A DNA stretch of 64,000 bases from assembly GCA_963693315.1 (NCBI GenBank), contig OY856188.1:250995394-251059393 (forward strand), in the 5' to 3' direction. The notes beneath the pieces are model-generated. The model saw only the letters and a program-made list of their open reading frames with translations, was not told the DNA's origin and did not search any database. Shown in pieces: positions 11,512 to 23,103 of this stretch; positions within the stretch are counted from its first letter, which is position 1, and every line of letters begins with the position of its first letter. The translations under genes were made by a program, and so were the position numbers. This DNA comes from Diogma glabrata (Eukaryota > Arthropoda > Insecta > Diptera > Cylindrotomidae).

Positions 11512-12838
11512 TTGATTCTAAAGTGTGCGAATTATCGTGGCATCGCACTGTTGAACACAGCATATAAAATACTAGCTAATGTTGTACTTGCTCGACTCAT
11601 CCCGTTCGCCGAATCTATCATCGGTGACTATCAGTGTGGTTTTCGTCCCAACCGCTCAACCACAGATCAATGTTTTACATTAAGGATGATTCTGGAAAAA
11701 TGTTGGGAGTACAACATCAGCATTCACCAGCTCTACGTTGATTTCAGGCAAGCATATGATAGTATCATCCGCGACAACCTCTGGTCCGCACTCATATGCC
11801 TTGGTATCCCAGAGAAACTTGTTTCTCTGTGCAAACTCACAACATCGGGATCAAATTGTAGAATAGTAATCGAAGGGTCAGTTTCTGATCCTTTCGATAT
11901 AACATCAGGTGTTCGACAAGGTGATGCACTCGCGCCTGTACTGTTTAATTTGGCGCTGGAGTACGCGATAAGAAAAAGCCGAATTGAGACGCAAAACTGC
12001 ATATATAATAAATCTAGTCAAGTTCTTGGCTACGCAGATGATATTTTGCTTCTCGGACGTAGAACGAGCGATATTAAAGATAGTCTCTCTCAGCTTGAAA
12101 GAAATGCTAAACGACTTGGATTATGCATCAACACCGGCAAAACTAAAGCGTTAACAACATCTAAGAACATACCTCCCGGAAATCTGGATACTGGCGACTA
12201 CGAAGTGGAACGCGTGGAAAACTTCAAATACCTCGGGTCTGTAATAACATCGTCAAATGACATGCAGGCAGATATCAAAGCCCGTGTCTCTGCCGCATAC
12301 AGGGTTTTCTACGCATACTCAAAACTTCTGCGATCAAAACATCTTTCGCGGTCGTGTAAACTCACACTTTACAAAGCATTAATTCGACCTGTACTTACAT
12401 TTGGAAGTGAAAGCTGGACACTGACTTCCTCCGATTGTAGAATTTTATCGACATTCGAGAGGAAGGTCATACGAACAATTTATGGTCCATGTAAAGTTGC
12501 TGGAAATCAGTATAGAATCCGAATGAATCACGAAATCAGACAGCTTCTTGGAGGCTGCGATGTAATCGGATTCATTAAATCTAACCGGATCAGATGGTTT
12601 GGTCATGTAGAAAGGACTCCATTAGATAGAATGATAAAAAAAGCGTCCCAACAACAACCAGCTGGTGTTCGTCGAAGAGGAAGACCTAGACAACGCTGGC
12701 GTGATGACATCATCCAAGACCTTCGTGATATAGGATGTCGAAACTGGGGTCAACTGGTCATGGAACGAGATGATTGGAAGCTTATTGCACAGACGGCAAA
12801 ATCCCTTCATGGGATGTAAACGCTAGAGAGAGAGAGAT
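11512..12838 (+). CDS. 5'-truncated RTE-like LINE: reverse transcriptase to C-terminus
   Basis: The open frame 11512-12819 (about 435 codons) starts inside the RT domain at CANYRGIALLN, so the endonuclease part is missing. RT motifs follow in order: GFRPNRSTTDQ, LYVDFRQAYDSI, GVRQGDALAPVLFN and the catalytic YADD near 12035, then NFKYLGSVI. The C-terminal tail has RIRWFGHVERT, RRGRPRQRWRDD and ends SLHGM, a layout widespread in insect RTE-like elements. A short GA repeat (12825-12836) closes the copy. There is no start codon of its own, so it is a dead-on-arrival copy despite the intact frame. The clade assignment is tentative. Confidence 0.88.
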
Positions 12839-12988
12839 CCTGAATAAAACGATTATCATATTCCAAGGACTGTAGAAGAGATAAACGTCCACGCATTTCA
12901 AGATAAGAAAATAATTGCTTTTCTTCGCGTTCTGCAGTGAAAGAAAAAAATCCGTCACTACACAACCTCTTTTATAAGTGAATACTGC

Positions 12989-13063
12989 CTGTCACACCAA
13001 CATCAAATTCGGTTGTAATGCCTCCATATTTCGCTTAGACCGAATCGGATGTCAGTGTGACAG
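12989..13063. repeat. Short imperfect inverted repeat
   Basis: Bases 12989-13013 (CTGTCACACCAACATC and on) return inverted at 13039-13063 with about four mismatches and a 25-base loop. A further TTCGGTTGG copy follows. It could be a MITE remnant; no duplication was identified. Confidence 0.5.
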
Positions 13064-14852
13064 TTGGATTCGGTTGGATCAATATTCGGTTGGAACAAAA
13101 AATGCTTTAGCGACCCAAGTTTTTTTTTCAATCTACGTTTCCTAGTGGATGGGTTCTAAAAACAAATTTTCACATTTCGTATTTACGGCTTGATATTCCA
13201 CTTAAGTGGGTATAATTTGTCTTTGTCTTTGATGAACTCCTCCTGCATTTGCCTTGTTATTAAGTTATGAATAAAATTTGGTTTTTCTTCTACATTTTTT
13301 TTTTCAAATAAATGGCTAAGTATTTCGCCGTTGGTGAGTGTGTATCGTCTTTAATTCTTGTAATTCAAGCTAAACTTTATATAGGTACCAAAAATTGTGA
13401 CAAGCGACTTTTGAAACAACCTATGTCGGACGTTTTCTGTCGAATTCAGACACTCAAAAAAAGATTTTCGGCTCTCAAAATTCATTTAAAAATGAAGGGT
13501 GTAATAGAAAACCAAAAGGTAATAATTGGAAATGGTTCAAAATGTGGTTGCTAACTCAAAGAAATAAACTCGCTCTAAACAAAAATTTTAGGGAAAGGTC
13601 AGAATTGAAAACGCGGACCCGGATGATGGTTCGTCTTCAAAGAATGTACGCACTAAAAGCCTGAACGCACGTGACAACTTCGAAAATTTAATATTTCGTA
13701 ATAAAAAAAAATTTTGCTGTTCAACAAATTGCGTGTCAGTTGAAAATAAAATCCAACGAAAATTTAGCAAACCGAGAAATGTGTCTTAAGATAAGTCTTG
13801 ACTTCATCAAAAGGATAAATCAATCCAACCATCAATCATGCATAAGGAAGTCTTATAAAACAGCGACTGTTTAACGTTTACCTAGGTGCATGCATTGACT
13901 GATTTCAGTGTTACCCACTATTACACAAAATTAACTCGAATAAATCGTATGCAAACCCAAAGATTTCATTAATTATCATAAATTTCGATAAACAACCTCT
14001 CAAAGTATTAATAAAATATGGAGTTAAAACCTCCCACTCCGATATGTCATAAACTTTGGTCTGTGTTAAGGGTTTGGTAAGTGCTTGATGAAGATTGAAA
14101 TATCTAATTTGTTTGTCGTTTTCCATTGTCCCTAAAACATTTTAATGGCCACAGACGGACATTCTTTTTTGTCAATTTACACTGCAGGTTATGATCCAAA
14201 ACGTCGAGAAATGCTTGTACACTTGTCGAGATATAATTGTACACATCCTGACCTCAATTTTTTTAAAATATATATTATTATCTCAACGAACGTATCTTTG
14301 TGACCTTTGTTATGTTACTCTATTTCATCCTTCTGGTTTTGGTTTTTATTATTTCCCTTATTAAACTTTTAATTTAGCCATTATTATAATTTCAATACAA
14401 AGGCTACTTCTTTCTCCAACTTCGTAATCGATTTCACTAACATCCTTGGTATCTCAAACATTTTTTTAGCATCCAATTCCACCACAACTAAAACAAACTT
14501 CATGTACTTGAGTTAGGTGAAACACAAGTTTCAAATATTGATAATTCACGATTCGGGTGTAAAAATTATTCTCCAGAGCTTGTATTTTTAAACACCGTGT
14601 TGTAATGATTTACATACATATATACGCAATGATTTTAAACAAACAAAGCTTCCCTAGTATGAAACAAGTAGTATTTCTAAATTCTACTTTATCTGTCTCA
14701 AAGTCATCGTAAATAAACATGACATCTATTTGTGTTATTTACACCGTAGTTCCCCTTACCATCATAAATCGAACCTTGGAAGCATTTAAATCTCTTAAAG
14801 ACACAATTGATAATATCTTCATCATCGCACCTAATTCAGTTCTTACGGAGAA
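13064..14852. other. No gene seen
   Basis: AT-rich DNA. The small open frame at 13312-13554 has no recognisable motif and I do not support it as a gene. Confidence 0.5.
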
Positions 14853-15900
14853 ATGGGCAAAGCAGTTCGTGACTTTAGTGAGTCTCATATCATTTTCTTT
14901 GATATATCCAAGGCGTTTGACCGAGTTTCGCATCGGCCTCTTATCAATAAATTAATTTTATTTGCAGTCTTTTTCTCCCAGAGATCTCTTATAGTAGTTG
15001 GTGTTGTTTCGGATAAAATCTCAATTCAAACCGGTATTCCAAAAGGGTTCGGTTCTTTCGTCAATCCTTTTTCCGATATTTGTCAACGATTTGTTATCTA
15101 ACACTACAAACCCAATATATAGCTCTTCCGAAGTTCTATCTTACATTCATTTTAAGAGAATGAAGAAGAAAGGAATAAGCAGCCATCTAGTCTAACTGCT
15201 AATTATAATCGTCGAAAAATAGTTAAATCCTTGACGCTTGAATCAATTGTGGACTTGAATCTAGATTTTGAATCAATTCGGGACTGGTATAAACTGAACC
15301 TTATGACATTTAATTCTAGATTTGTCCTATATAAAACTTGACTGTATAGCTCCAATGTAACGTTTTCCAGACTAGAATTATTAAACTCACCTGCACTTAA
15401 ACTATACTGCGTACGAATATCAACCACAAACAAAATTGGCACGATTATATTTGTTCTTTTCAAAATTATAGTCCCTACGACTTGGCTTCCTACGTTGTAT
15501 AGTAAAAGTTTTATCTCTTCGTCTGAAATAACTACGGTGTATAAAGAATTCATACGACAAATTCACGAATTCAACCCCCATTTACGGGTTGCAGTACCAG
15601 AAACCTAAATTTTGTCGACAGAGTTCATAGACGTGTATTAAAGCCGATTGATGAACTAATGATAACATCAGGTATGAATTCGCTGCATCACCCCATACAA
15701 GAGTTGTTGGAGTTTTACACTATACTACGCTATGCTCGAAAGAAAATAATCACTTAATACCTCCATTATGTAGATCTTAACGAGCCACAACACAATCTTT
15801 GCATTCTTATAATCATGCCTTTGAGGTCTCATATGTGAAATCATCTATTTATAACAACTCCTTCTTTTCAAATTTCTATAATTTGATAATACCATGATAT
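14853..15900 (+). pseudogene. LINE-A fragment 1: decayed RT and C-terminal region
   Basis: A LINE RT is recognisable across frameshifts: FDISKAFDRVSH at ~14895, then QTGIPKG and, one frame over, GSVLSSILFPIFVNDLLSNTT. The catalytic FADD is lost (the frame reads IYSSSEV). The C-terminal region follows near 15600-15720 (NFVDRVHRRVLKPIDEL, NSLHHPIQELLEFYTILRYA) and the end near 15800-15900. It resembles the better preserved copies at 26.5-29.6 kb and 34.1-35.2 kb. Confidence 0.75.
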
Positions 15901-16499
15901 TCAATGTTTACTTATAATTTATTTTTACCACTTGACCAGAATGAACTAATATTCATAAAAACCCGGAGAAATAGTCCTAGCTCCGGAGCTCCGAAGACGT
16001 ATCTTCAAACCTGAAGTCTTAGGAGTAAAAAGTACGAGTTGGTAACCCTAACTGATTTACTTTGAAAATCGAAAAACTTAAGAACGACGTGGATAGTAAA
16101 ACCGATACAAATCGATCCTCATGATGAGTTTTCTCAATTCAACAAGCAAAAGTAATTTTATCGAACAAGTAAAGACTCAAATTTCCCATACCATCTTGTT
16201 CTTGTTTGTGAGGTACAAATCAAATCTAAATCGAAGATGTTGACCAAATAATCGTACTCCACATGAAACTCTCACACTTTACCTTTCCACTTTTAACAAA
16301 TTACTCGAGTCTTTCACAAACCTCTCCATCGATTCAAATCCAAACAATTTAATCACATTCAACAATTCAATCCCGAGTAATTAGTATTTTTATTGATAAA
16401 TACCCATCAGAGTTCGCGTTAGCAATCCATTATTTCAAATCAAATACACCAAGGGTGCACTTCTTTTCAGCTTATATAGGGCTTTACAATTCTCTCAAA
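15901..16499. other. No gene seen
   Basis: AT-rich sequence with no readable frame or repeat. Confidence 0.5.
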
Positions 16500-16990
16500 A
16501 AGAATTAGTAACATGAATATAAAATCCGATATATTCCATAGACCAAAAACAGTGATCGCTAGTTCTGATAATTCCGATTCCGTACTGCAAAATTACGTTA
16601 TTGTCCAACTGTTGTCGTGTGCTCTTCGCGGTCGCCTGCTACTAACGCACGTAAAGTACATTTCATTAATCATTCCCGACTCTGAAGCGGTTCAGGTCCT
16701 ATTCCCTCCTTCGTTTATCTTAAAATTGTAGCGCAGGATTTACGGTCAAATTCAAAAAAATGGGTTTCGTCAGACCAAATTATCTGACAACACTCTAAAG
16801 TGACTTGAACGTTCACTTCGAAGATTCAAACATTATCAGCATGCACGATCATATGTAGCGAGTTTATTGATAAGAATTTGTTGTAAGTCAGCAATTTCTT
16901 TACAAACCCCATTTTAAAAATGCATCATCTTGTCTTACACTGGCAATGACTTTAATAAACTTTGATATCTCGTTCTACTACGTATAGCAA
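16500..16990 (-). pseudogene. Tc1-like transposase remnant
   Basis: On the - strand near 16800-16730 the sequence reads IIWSDETHFFEFDRKS, matching the WSDE region around the second catalytic Asp of Tc1-like transposases. Weak flanking similarity continues upstream (residues ending CCQ before IIW). Downstream the frame is broken. Neither end repeat was found. Only this one block carries the call. Confidence 0.45.
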
Positions 16991-17839
16991 GCAATAGTGT
17001 TCATTGCATCTGTAAGTCAACGAACTACTCGCATATACGAAAGCAAAACCGAAAAATTCAGCCACTTTAACTTTTCATCAACATTCACATTACTCAAAAT
17101 TTCTCTTCTCAATCTTTTTGAAATTCTATACAATAAACAAAAAAAAAATAAATGAGAAAATCGTATTTAGACTTCGAGTTTTGCCTGTTTCAGACCCCAA
17201 TATGGGATTAAAACATATATACTAATAATACAATGTTGGGTGGGACATTTAAATCTTTCAATGTTGACAGCTATAACCTTATCCTTATAGTATTTGTAAA
17301 TATCTAAGTATAAAGCAGGAGATGTGATATCCTACAACGACCCATAATTTAATCAACCACCAATCTTTGCTCATCACAAATATCTCATCTACCATTTTAT
17401 AGTTAATAAAACGAACAAATTTCTCAGAATTCGATTACTAAAAACTAAAAAGAGATAATATTGTAAATACATACAAAAAATTTATACTAACCCAACAGTG
17501 GTCATTCTTATTATATTATTCCTATTTTCCTATATAGATAACTCAAATTTCTTACGAAATCACATAATCATTCAACCATAGCAGTAAAAAAAAAATTAAC
17601 ATTAAATCCTTAAAAAAAATAATAGAATTGAAAAGAAGAAAAAAAACGACAAGCAAAATTGAAGGATAACTTAAAAATCCCACATGGGTATTTCAAATTT
17701 ATTAATTTTTCCTATTTAGTTTTTTTTTTAAACTAACCCAAAAACAAACAATATTAAAAGTTTTGACAATAATCTAACAAATAATCAATAAATTGAAAAT
17801 TATCTATTCGTCCCACCAAAATGATGTTAATGTGTTTTA
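16991..17839. other. No gene seen
   Basis: Very AT-rich sequence with poly-A/T runs; nothing recognisable. Confidence 0.5.
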
Positions 17840-18178
17840 CGATTATGTCGACTGATATGTTTCTAATTTAATTATGATTTTGATTTACTATTTACTATTT
17901 AATCAAAAAAATTCAATACTTTTAGGAATTTATTAATTTAGCAAATGAAACGAAATTCAAAATAGAATAAATTATGTTTAGGAATTTGTGATTTACGTAA
18001 GACAATGTCGAATGTCGATATAATTTTACTCGGCATGTTGTTTCGTACTATTATGTTTGTGTTTCGTAATTTGTCATGTTAGATTTAGAAAATTTTCTAG
18101 AAAAAATTCAACTAATGAACATTATTGTGATCTAACAAATCACTTGCTACAAAGTGGCGCCCAAAGTGGGGCTTGAAC
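17840..18178 (+). mobile_element. LTR edge and tRNA-Lys-type primer binding site
   Basis: Bases 18155-18178 begin TGGCGCCCAAAGTGGGGC and continue CTTGAAC-like, which is close to the complement of the 3' end of insect tRNA-Lys. Minus-strand priming sites of retroviruses and Ty3/gypsy elements have this form. The sequence just before ends in TGCTACA (to 18151), as an LTR should. The LTR start was not located; 17840 is a guess. No gag or pol could be read downstream, so this is a remnant. Confidence 0.5.
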
Positions 18179-20600
18179 ACAAGACCATTACTTAAAACAA
18201 AAGTTGTGTTGAAATTTGCAGCTTGTTGAAATAATGGAATTGTGGAAGTAAAAGTTGCATGCGCCATTTATGAAACAATGAATAAATTATTGAAAAAATT
18301 TGGCGTCCAAATATGTTTCAAAACCATTTATGAAACAATAAATAACAAAGTTGTGCTGAATTGATATAGTTCTTAAATGCAACGTGTGACTTACAAATAT
18401 ATAAATCGTAAATATAAATCGGTAAATCAAGATTGAATTTATTGAGGAGTAAGAAAGATACAACAAAAATGATACTAAGTCGATGAACAATAATACAATT
18501 AATATGTAGAATAAATATTTGTTATTATAACAATCGAAAATTATTACGTGGTGCCTTATTTTACGATGCATCAGATTGGAGAACAACGCTAGAATAATTC
18601 AAATCAATTTTTGATTTATATAATTAAAAAAAATTGCTGAGAATATATTTTGCTCTAAAAATTTAATAATCTTGCCAAATTTGTTTGGCGGAAGCAACGA
18701 AGTGCACCAAAACACGAACGCAATTCAGAATTATTTCAAGATCATTCCGAACATTAATCGCTGGATTTAGTCGGGTTTTACGATTAGGTCGATATAATAC
18801 TAGCTTGCTAACGCACATGTTTTCCATTTCATTGAATCACATAAGGACTTTAAAATGGACATAATTACAGTTGGTGTGGCTGGAACATTATTACATAATT
18901 TCATTCAAACTTTAATCCGACCTGAAAAGATCTATTATGTCCTATTTGCTTACCCTCTCATGACTACATGTGTAGTAGATTTTCTCCTTTTTTCGTTTGT
19001 ACTTGTAGCATTATTCCCTGTGATAAGTCACTTTTTCATAGTTTCATCACTCATCCTTGCGTGAATAGTGTTTGCACATATTCAAACCAAACTGTTCCGG
19101 GTGTTGAAAGATGCTCTTGGACCTTTCCCGACTAGTCCGTTGGTTTCCTGTTGTTGTAGCGACGAAATGTGGTGCTATTCTTCCTACTGCCCTTGGGCGG
19201 TACCACAGATCTTCGTCAGGTCGGTTGGTTGCTCTGGACAATTGAAAAGGTGGTTAGCATCATGTGATGTAAATCGTATAAATTATCCAGAATTTCGGTT
19301 TTTCTTTGGTTCTTGTAATTGTATATGACGTATCACAATGCTGGCGCTCATGTTAGGCTGATGTCTGTTTCTGCCCTACATCAGAAGAACTTGAATTTCA
19401 ATCTGCAATTTTGATATTGTTCTCATTTGCGTGTAGACGTAATAATAACTGATTAGCATGCTCTTTTGTTGGGTGATTTAAACATTGATTTTCTTCTGCG
19501 AAAATGACGAGATGCAAATATAACAATAATAATATTGTAATGCTTTGGCCGAGTTCCTTATATTTGGACCCATCTCTAGATCAGACAAATAAATCAACGG
19601 ATTTTCATACGTTATAATTTTCATTCGTACAAGATTTTATCTTATTACAAAATAGTTCTCCCTTTATTACTTATCTTAATTGTTCTTGTATTCATATGGA
19701 TGCGTAACTTATAAAAATTTTCTACAATTATTTTAATTACCTTATAAATTATATTATGACTACTTGTCTCACCACTAACTTAGAACTCACTTGTATCACT
19801 GTTCAATATCTATACAAATTTCCACAAAACAAACTGACCCTAAGTAACAAAATTCATACTTACACGATCTTAAAAAACTCATACATATGTGTGAAATCAA
19901 TTTTTTTAACTTGCTTATTTATCTATGCTATCACAGACGGCGTAGTTTTATTTTATTTTTTTATTAGATAAAGATACAATTTCCTTTTGCGCATTTTTTT
20001 TGTTATCGTCAAATATTTTTCCAGGTGTTTTATATTGTTTTAGTGGAACTATTTTCTCTAAAGAGTATTTTCCAAAACGATGTTCTTTTATTACATCGTA
20101 CTCCATAATCGTCACAATATTATCTCAATTTGTCGCCGTCCACCAACTATGTTTTTCATGGGCAAACAAATGAAACAGTTTTGAGAGTGCTCAGGAATCG
20201 CTCAAGGTTCTACATTTTAAGATAATGATAGAAGTATTTCTGAAAATTCTAAGTTTATGCATATCATTAATATTCTTTGGTCCAATCAGTTGTTTAAATG
20301 CTCCATATTGTTGGACTTAAAGTTTTTGAACGATCCTTGCTCCATCCTATTACGTATTTGGTAAACTGCTACTGCTACTGCTACTGCTACTTAGCTCTGC
20401 CTCAGTTTTTTTCGTTGGTGTATATAGATGTATATTTTCTTTAGAAGTTGAGTACGCTGACAAACCAAATGTACTAAATGGAAATGTAGTTCAATTAGTT
20501 CTTACAGAAGCTTCATTTACTTAGTAGGAGATAATGGCATGCTCGACGTGATTCAGATACAGGCCCGTCCGTTTATTTTTTGATTTTGTCTTTCTAAAGT
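18179..20600. other. No gene recognised; possible decayed LTR-element interior
   Basis: If the primer site at 18155 is real, gag should start here, but none can be read. A less AT-rich patch at 19070-19330 is open on both strands without a motif I know. The rest is AT-rich. Confidence 0.4.
20365..20391. repeat. Hexamer microsatellite (ACTGCT)n
   Basis: Four and a half perfect copies of ACTGCT. Confidence 0.9.
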
Positions 20601-20639
20601 TAAGCTGTGTATTTTTATTCATATGACTCCTCTAATTTA

Positions 20640-20945
20640 AAACCCAACTATTACCATGTGGGTGTTTGCTTACTCTTAAACCATATGGATTTGTTTATCA
20701 TCAGCTTACGGTTTAGAGTAATTCCTAAATATTTGGTCTCGTATACACATATAATTTCTGTACGTCCACCGTGCCTCTTCTTATGCTTCATCATCTTAGC
20801 AAACTCATTTTTTTTAATGTATTCAAGGATAGGAATTACAATATGTCAAACGACACATAAAAACCTTTTAATACCTAGATCCCATAACAATTGCGACCAT
20901 TTACCATCACCAAGGATAGGCGCAATTTTTTTGTCAATTTTTTAA
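20640..20945 (-). pseudogene. LINE RT C-terminal fragment with LLWDLG motif
   Basis: On the - strand the sequence reads GDGKWSQLLWDLGIKRFLCVV (split here by a stop after the last V), then HKKRHGGRTEI and ETKYLGITLNRKLMINKS. The latter matches the KYLGVxLDxKL motif that follows the RT active site in Jockey-group LINEs. The first part is the dispersed segment also seen at 3.95 and 46.1 kb. The piece is too short to assign to a family. Confidence 0.5.
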
Positions 20946-23103
20946 AGAAATGGATAACTAAGCAATAAATCTTATCACATCATAACATATGGCACAGGAC
21001 ATCATGATATGATGGAGAAAATAAAAATATAAATAAGAAGGAAAAAGCAAATTTTTTAAAAATTTGCCGGAACAAAATTAAATACCAAATGGTATATTCC
21101 TTGATCATGTGACGCACCTTCTTCCTCAATGAATTAAGCCAACAAATAGAGTTATATTAAGGGTAATTTGTTCGAACTGCCATTGACAGTGGTATATGAT
21201 ATCTCACGTTATGCCAATAGCAGGGACTGGAGTACGTAAGATTGTCATACCCGGTGCTCAAAAATCAAAACAAAATTTTCAAATCAACAAACTCTGATCA
21301 TCAGATATCCAAGATATAAGATAATTTGGTAACCCAATAAAGTCAGGACCAACAGACTTTACCATACGGATGGAACAAACCCGAAAAATCTGAAAAATCA
21401 GCCGGAAATAACCACGACAATGTCACATTTCTACATTAATATCACATTTTAGTACTTGAGTATTATTAATTTCCTACACCTTTTCCATGAAGACTGTTCC
21501 ACTCCACATCTAACATTAAAATTTAAAACATTTTTTCATAATACACTTTCCGTTTAATAACATTTCACAATACCACTGAAACTAAATTAATTATTGCAAT
21601 GTTAACGACTAACGTAAAACAAAAAAAAACCCAATTATATTATGTCTCTCGCATAACTTCCCTTTTCTATTTATAATATCACATTGCGAACAACAAAACA
21701 GATAAATATATTCAAAACAAAAAACAAAACAAAAAAAAATACGAAACACGTGAAAAGCAATAAAAAAAACTACTTGTTGATTTATTCATAACTCATACAA
21801 AAATATAACAAATCTGTTCGTGCACGCTTTTCAATTTTTATATTTTCTCTTGTGATGTCTGTTCGTCGGTCGTCTGTCTGAGATTATTATATTAATAAAA
21901 TTTTTTTATTTCAAATAAAGCTTAAAAACACATAATAATTGCAAATTTAAATAAATAGAACAACGTGAACTAAATTCTCATTTCTACACAATGGTATTTG
22001 ATTGTAATTCACAATTCTCACTCAAACTAAAAGAAATTAAACCAATATTAAACGGTACAAAAATTACATAATTTTTTTTTGTAATAAAAAAACGTTAAAT
22101 ACATAAAAATGTTAAAACTTATAATTTGTTTGCGTCTGCGCTAAAAATTCGACACATATAAAAAACCATCATGATACCTATTTTTGTTGAGCTATTTACG
22201 AATAAAAAAAGCCTTTTTTCCACGCGATTACAATGTAGTAAAAAAAATTATTCCTATTTAATATATCTTTTAGATTTATTTATATTATGATGTTTATTGA
22301 GACAAATCATTCAAGATTCGATGAAGATGTTTTATGATATAATAAGAAAATTGAATCATCAAATTTTTATCATGAACATGAAATAATCTTTGTTATGGTT
22401 GTTGTTTATGTATAAACCATAATAAAATAAAATAAATAAAAAGGATCAGTGAAAATACTGAATTTTTGTTTATAGGTCAGAAATCATATGATTTTTTTTT
22501 ATGGCATAAGACATAACTTTTTGTTTTTCTTTTAATATAACCACTTCACAAATAAAAGGAAGATGAAAAAAAGCAAAATAGAAAAACAAGTCAATAAGTC
22601 GTAAATATTCGTTTCGCAACCGCAAACCCCTTACTTGTGAAGATTTATGATTTTTTTTACTTCATCACAATTGAAAATTGGTTAATAATGCAATGAGATC
22701 TGAATCTGAATCTGTCAAAAAAAAATTTTTTTTTGAGATTAGGTGTTTAGGGGGTAGGTGATGTAACGCTCCACTCTACAGTGCACAACTATTAAGCGTT
22801 TTGATGAAGCTTAGATTCGTCGTAACTTATATGAGAATTTAAGAAATGCAGATTAGGTAAATTTTAAAAAAAAATTCAGGAACAAAACGAAATGTAATTA
22901 AATAAAATCAAAAATTTATTTATAAATTATTGTTCAATTAAAATTTAATAATTTAAATAAATTGTCGTTAAAACGCCCTCTAAAAAAATTCTTTTTAGTA
23001 AAAAAATCACGAGAATTTATTTTTAAATGAAATGAAAAGATCTTCGAATCATCGAAGTTGATTTTTGATAAAAATCGCAGGTTTTTTTATATCTCATGAA
23101 ATT
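20946..23103. other. No gene seen
   Basis: AT-rich, with many A and T runs. No frame or large repeat recognised. Confidence 0.5.

Larger units (their letters stand above)
9253..12951 (+). pseudogene. Split remnant resembling the N-terminus of a HARBI1/ALP1-type protein
   Basis: Three short pieces lie around later insertions. Bases 9253-9320 read MVGEIFEDLAEVEIV. After the hAT-like element at 9329-11425 the frame resumes at 11434 as LVAAEELDENDLFNRVKEP, in the same frame once one target copy is removed, with a single stop. After the RTE-like LINE the sequence from about 12849 reads NDYHIPRTVEEINVHAFQDK. The acidic stretch, the RxxEP-like region and the HxPRTVEE...F pattern recall the start of PIF/Harbinger nucleases and ALP1-like proteins. 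No catalytic part is present. The family call rests on pattern similarity only. Confidence 0.35.

Noticed and set aside
18287..18586. 99-codon hydrophobic open frame on the - strand
   Set aside because: Ile/Tyr/Phe richness follows from AT content. No homologue recognised and no gene context.
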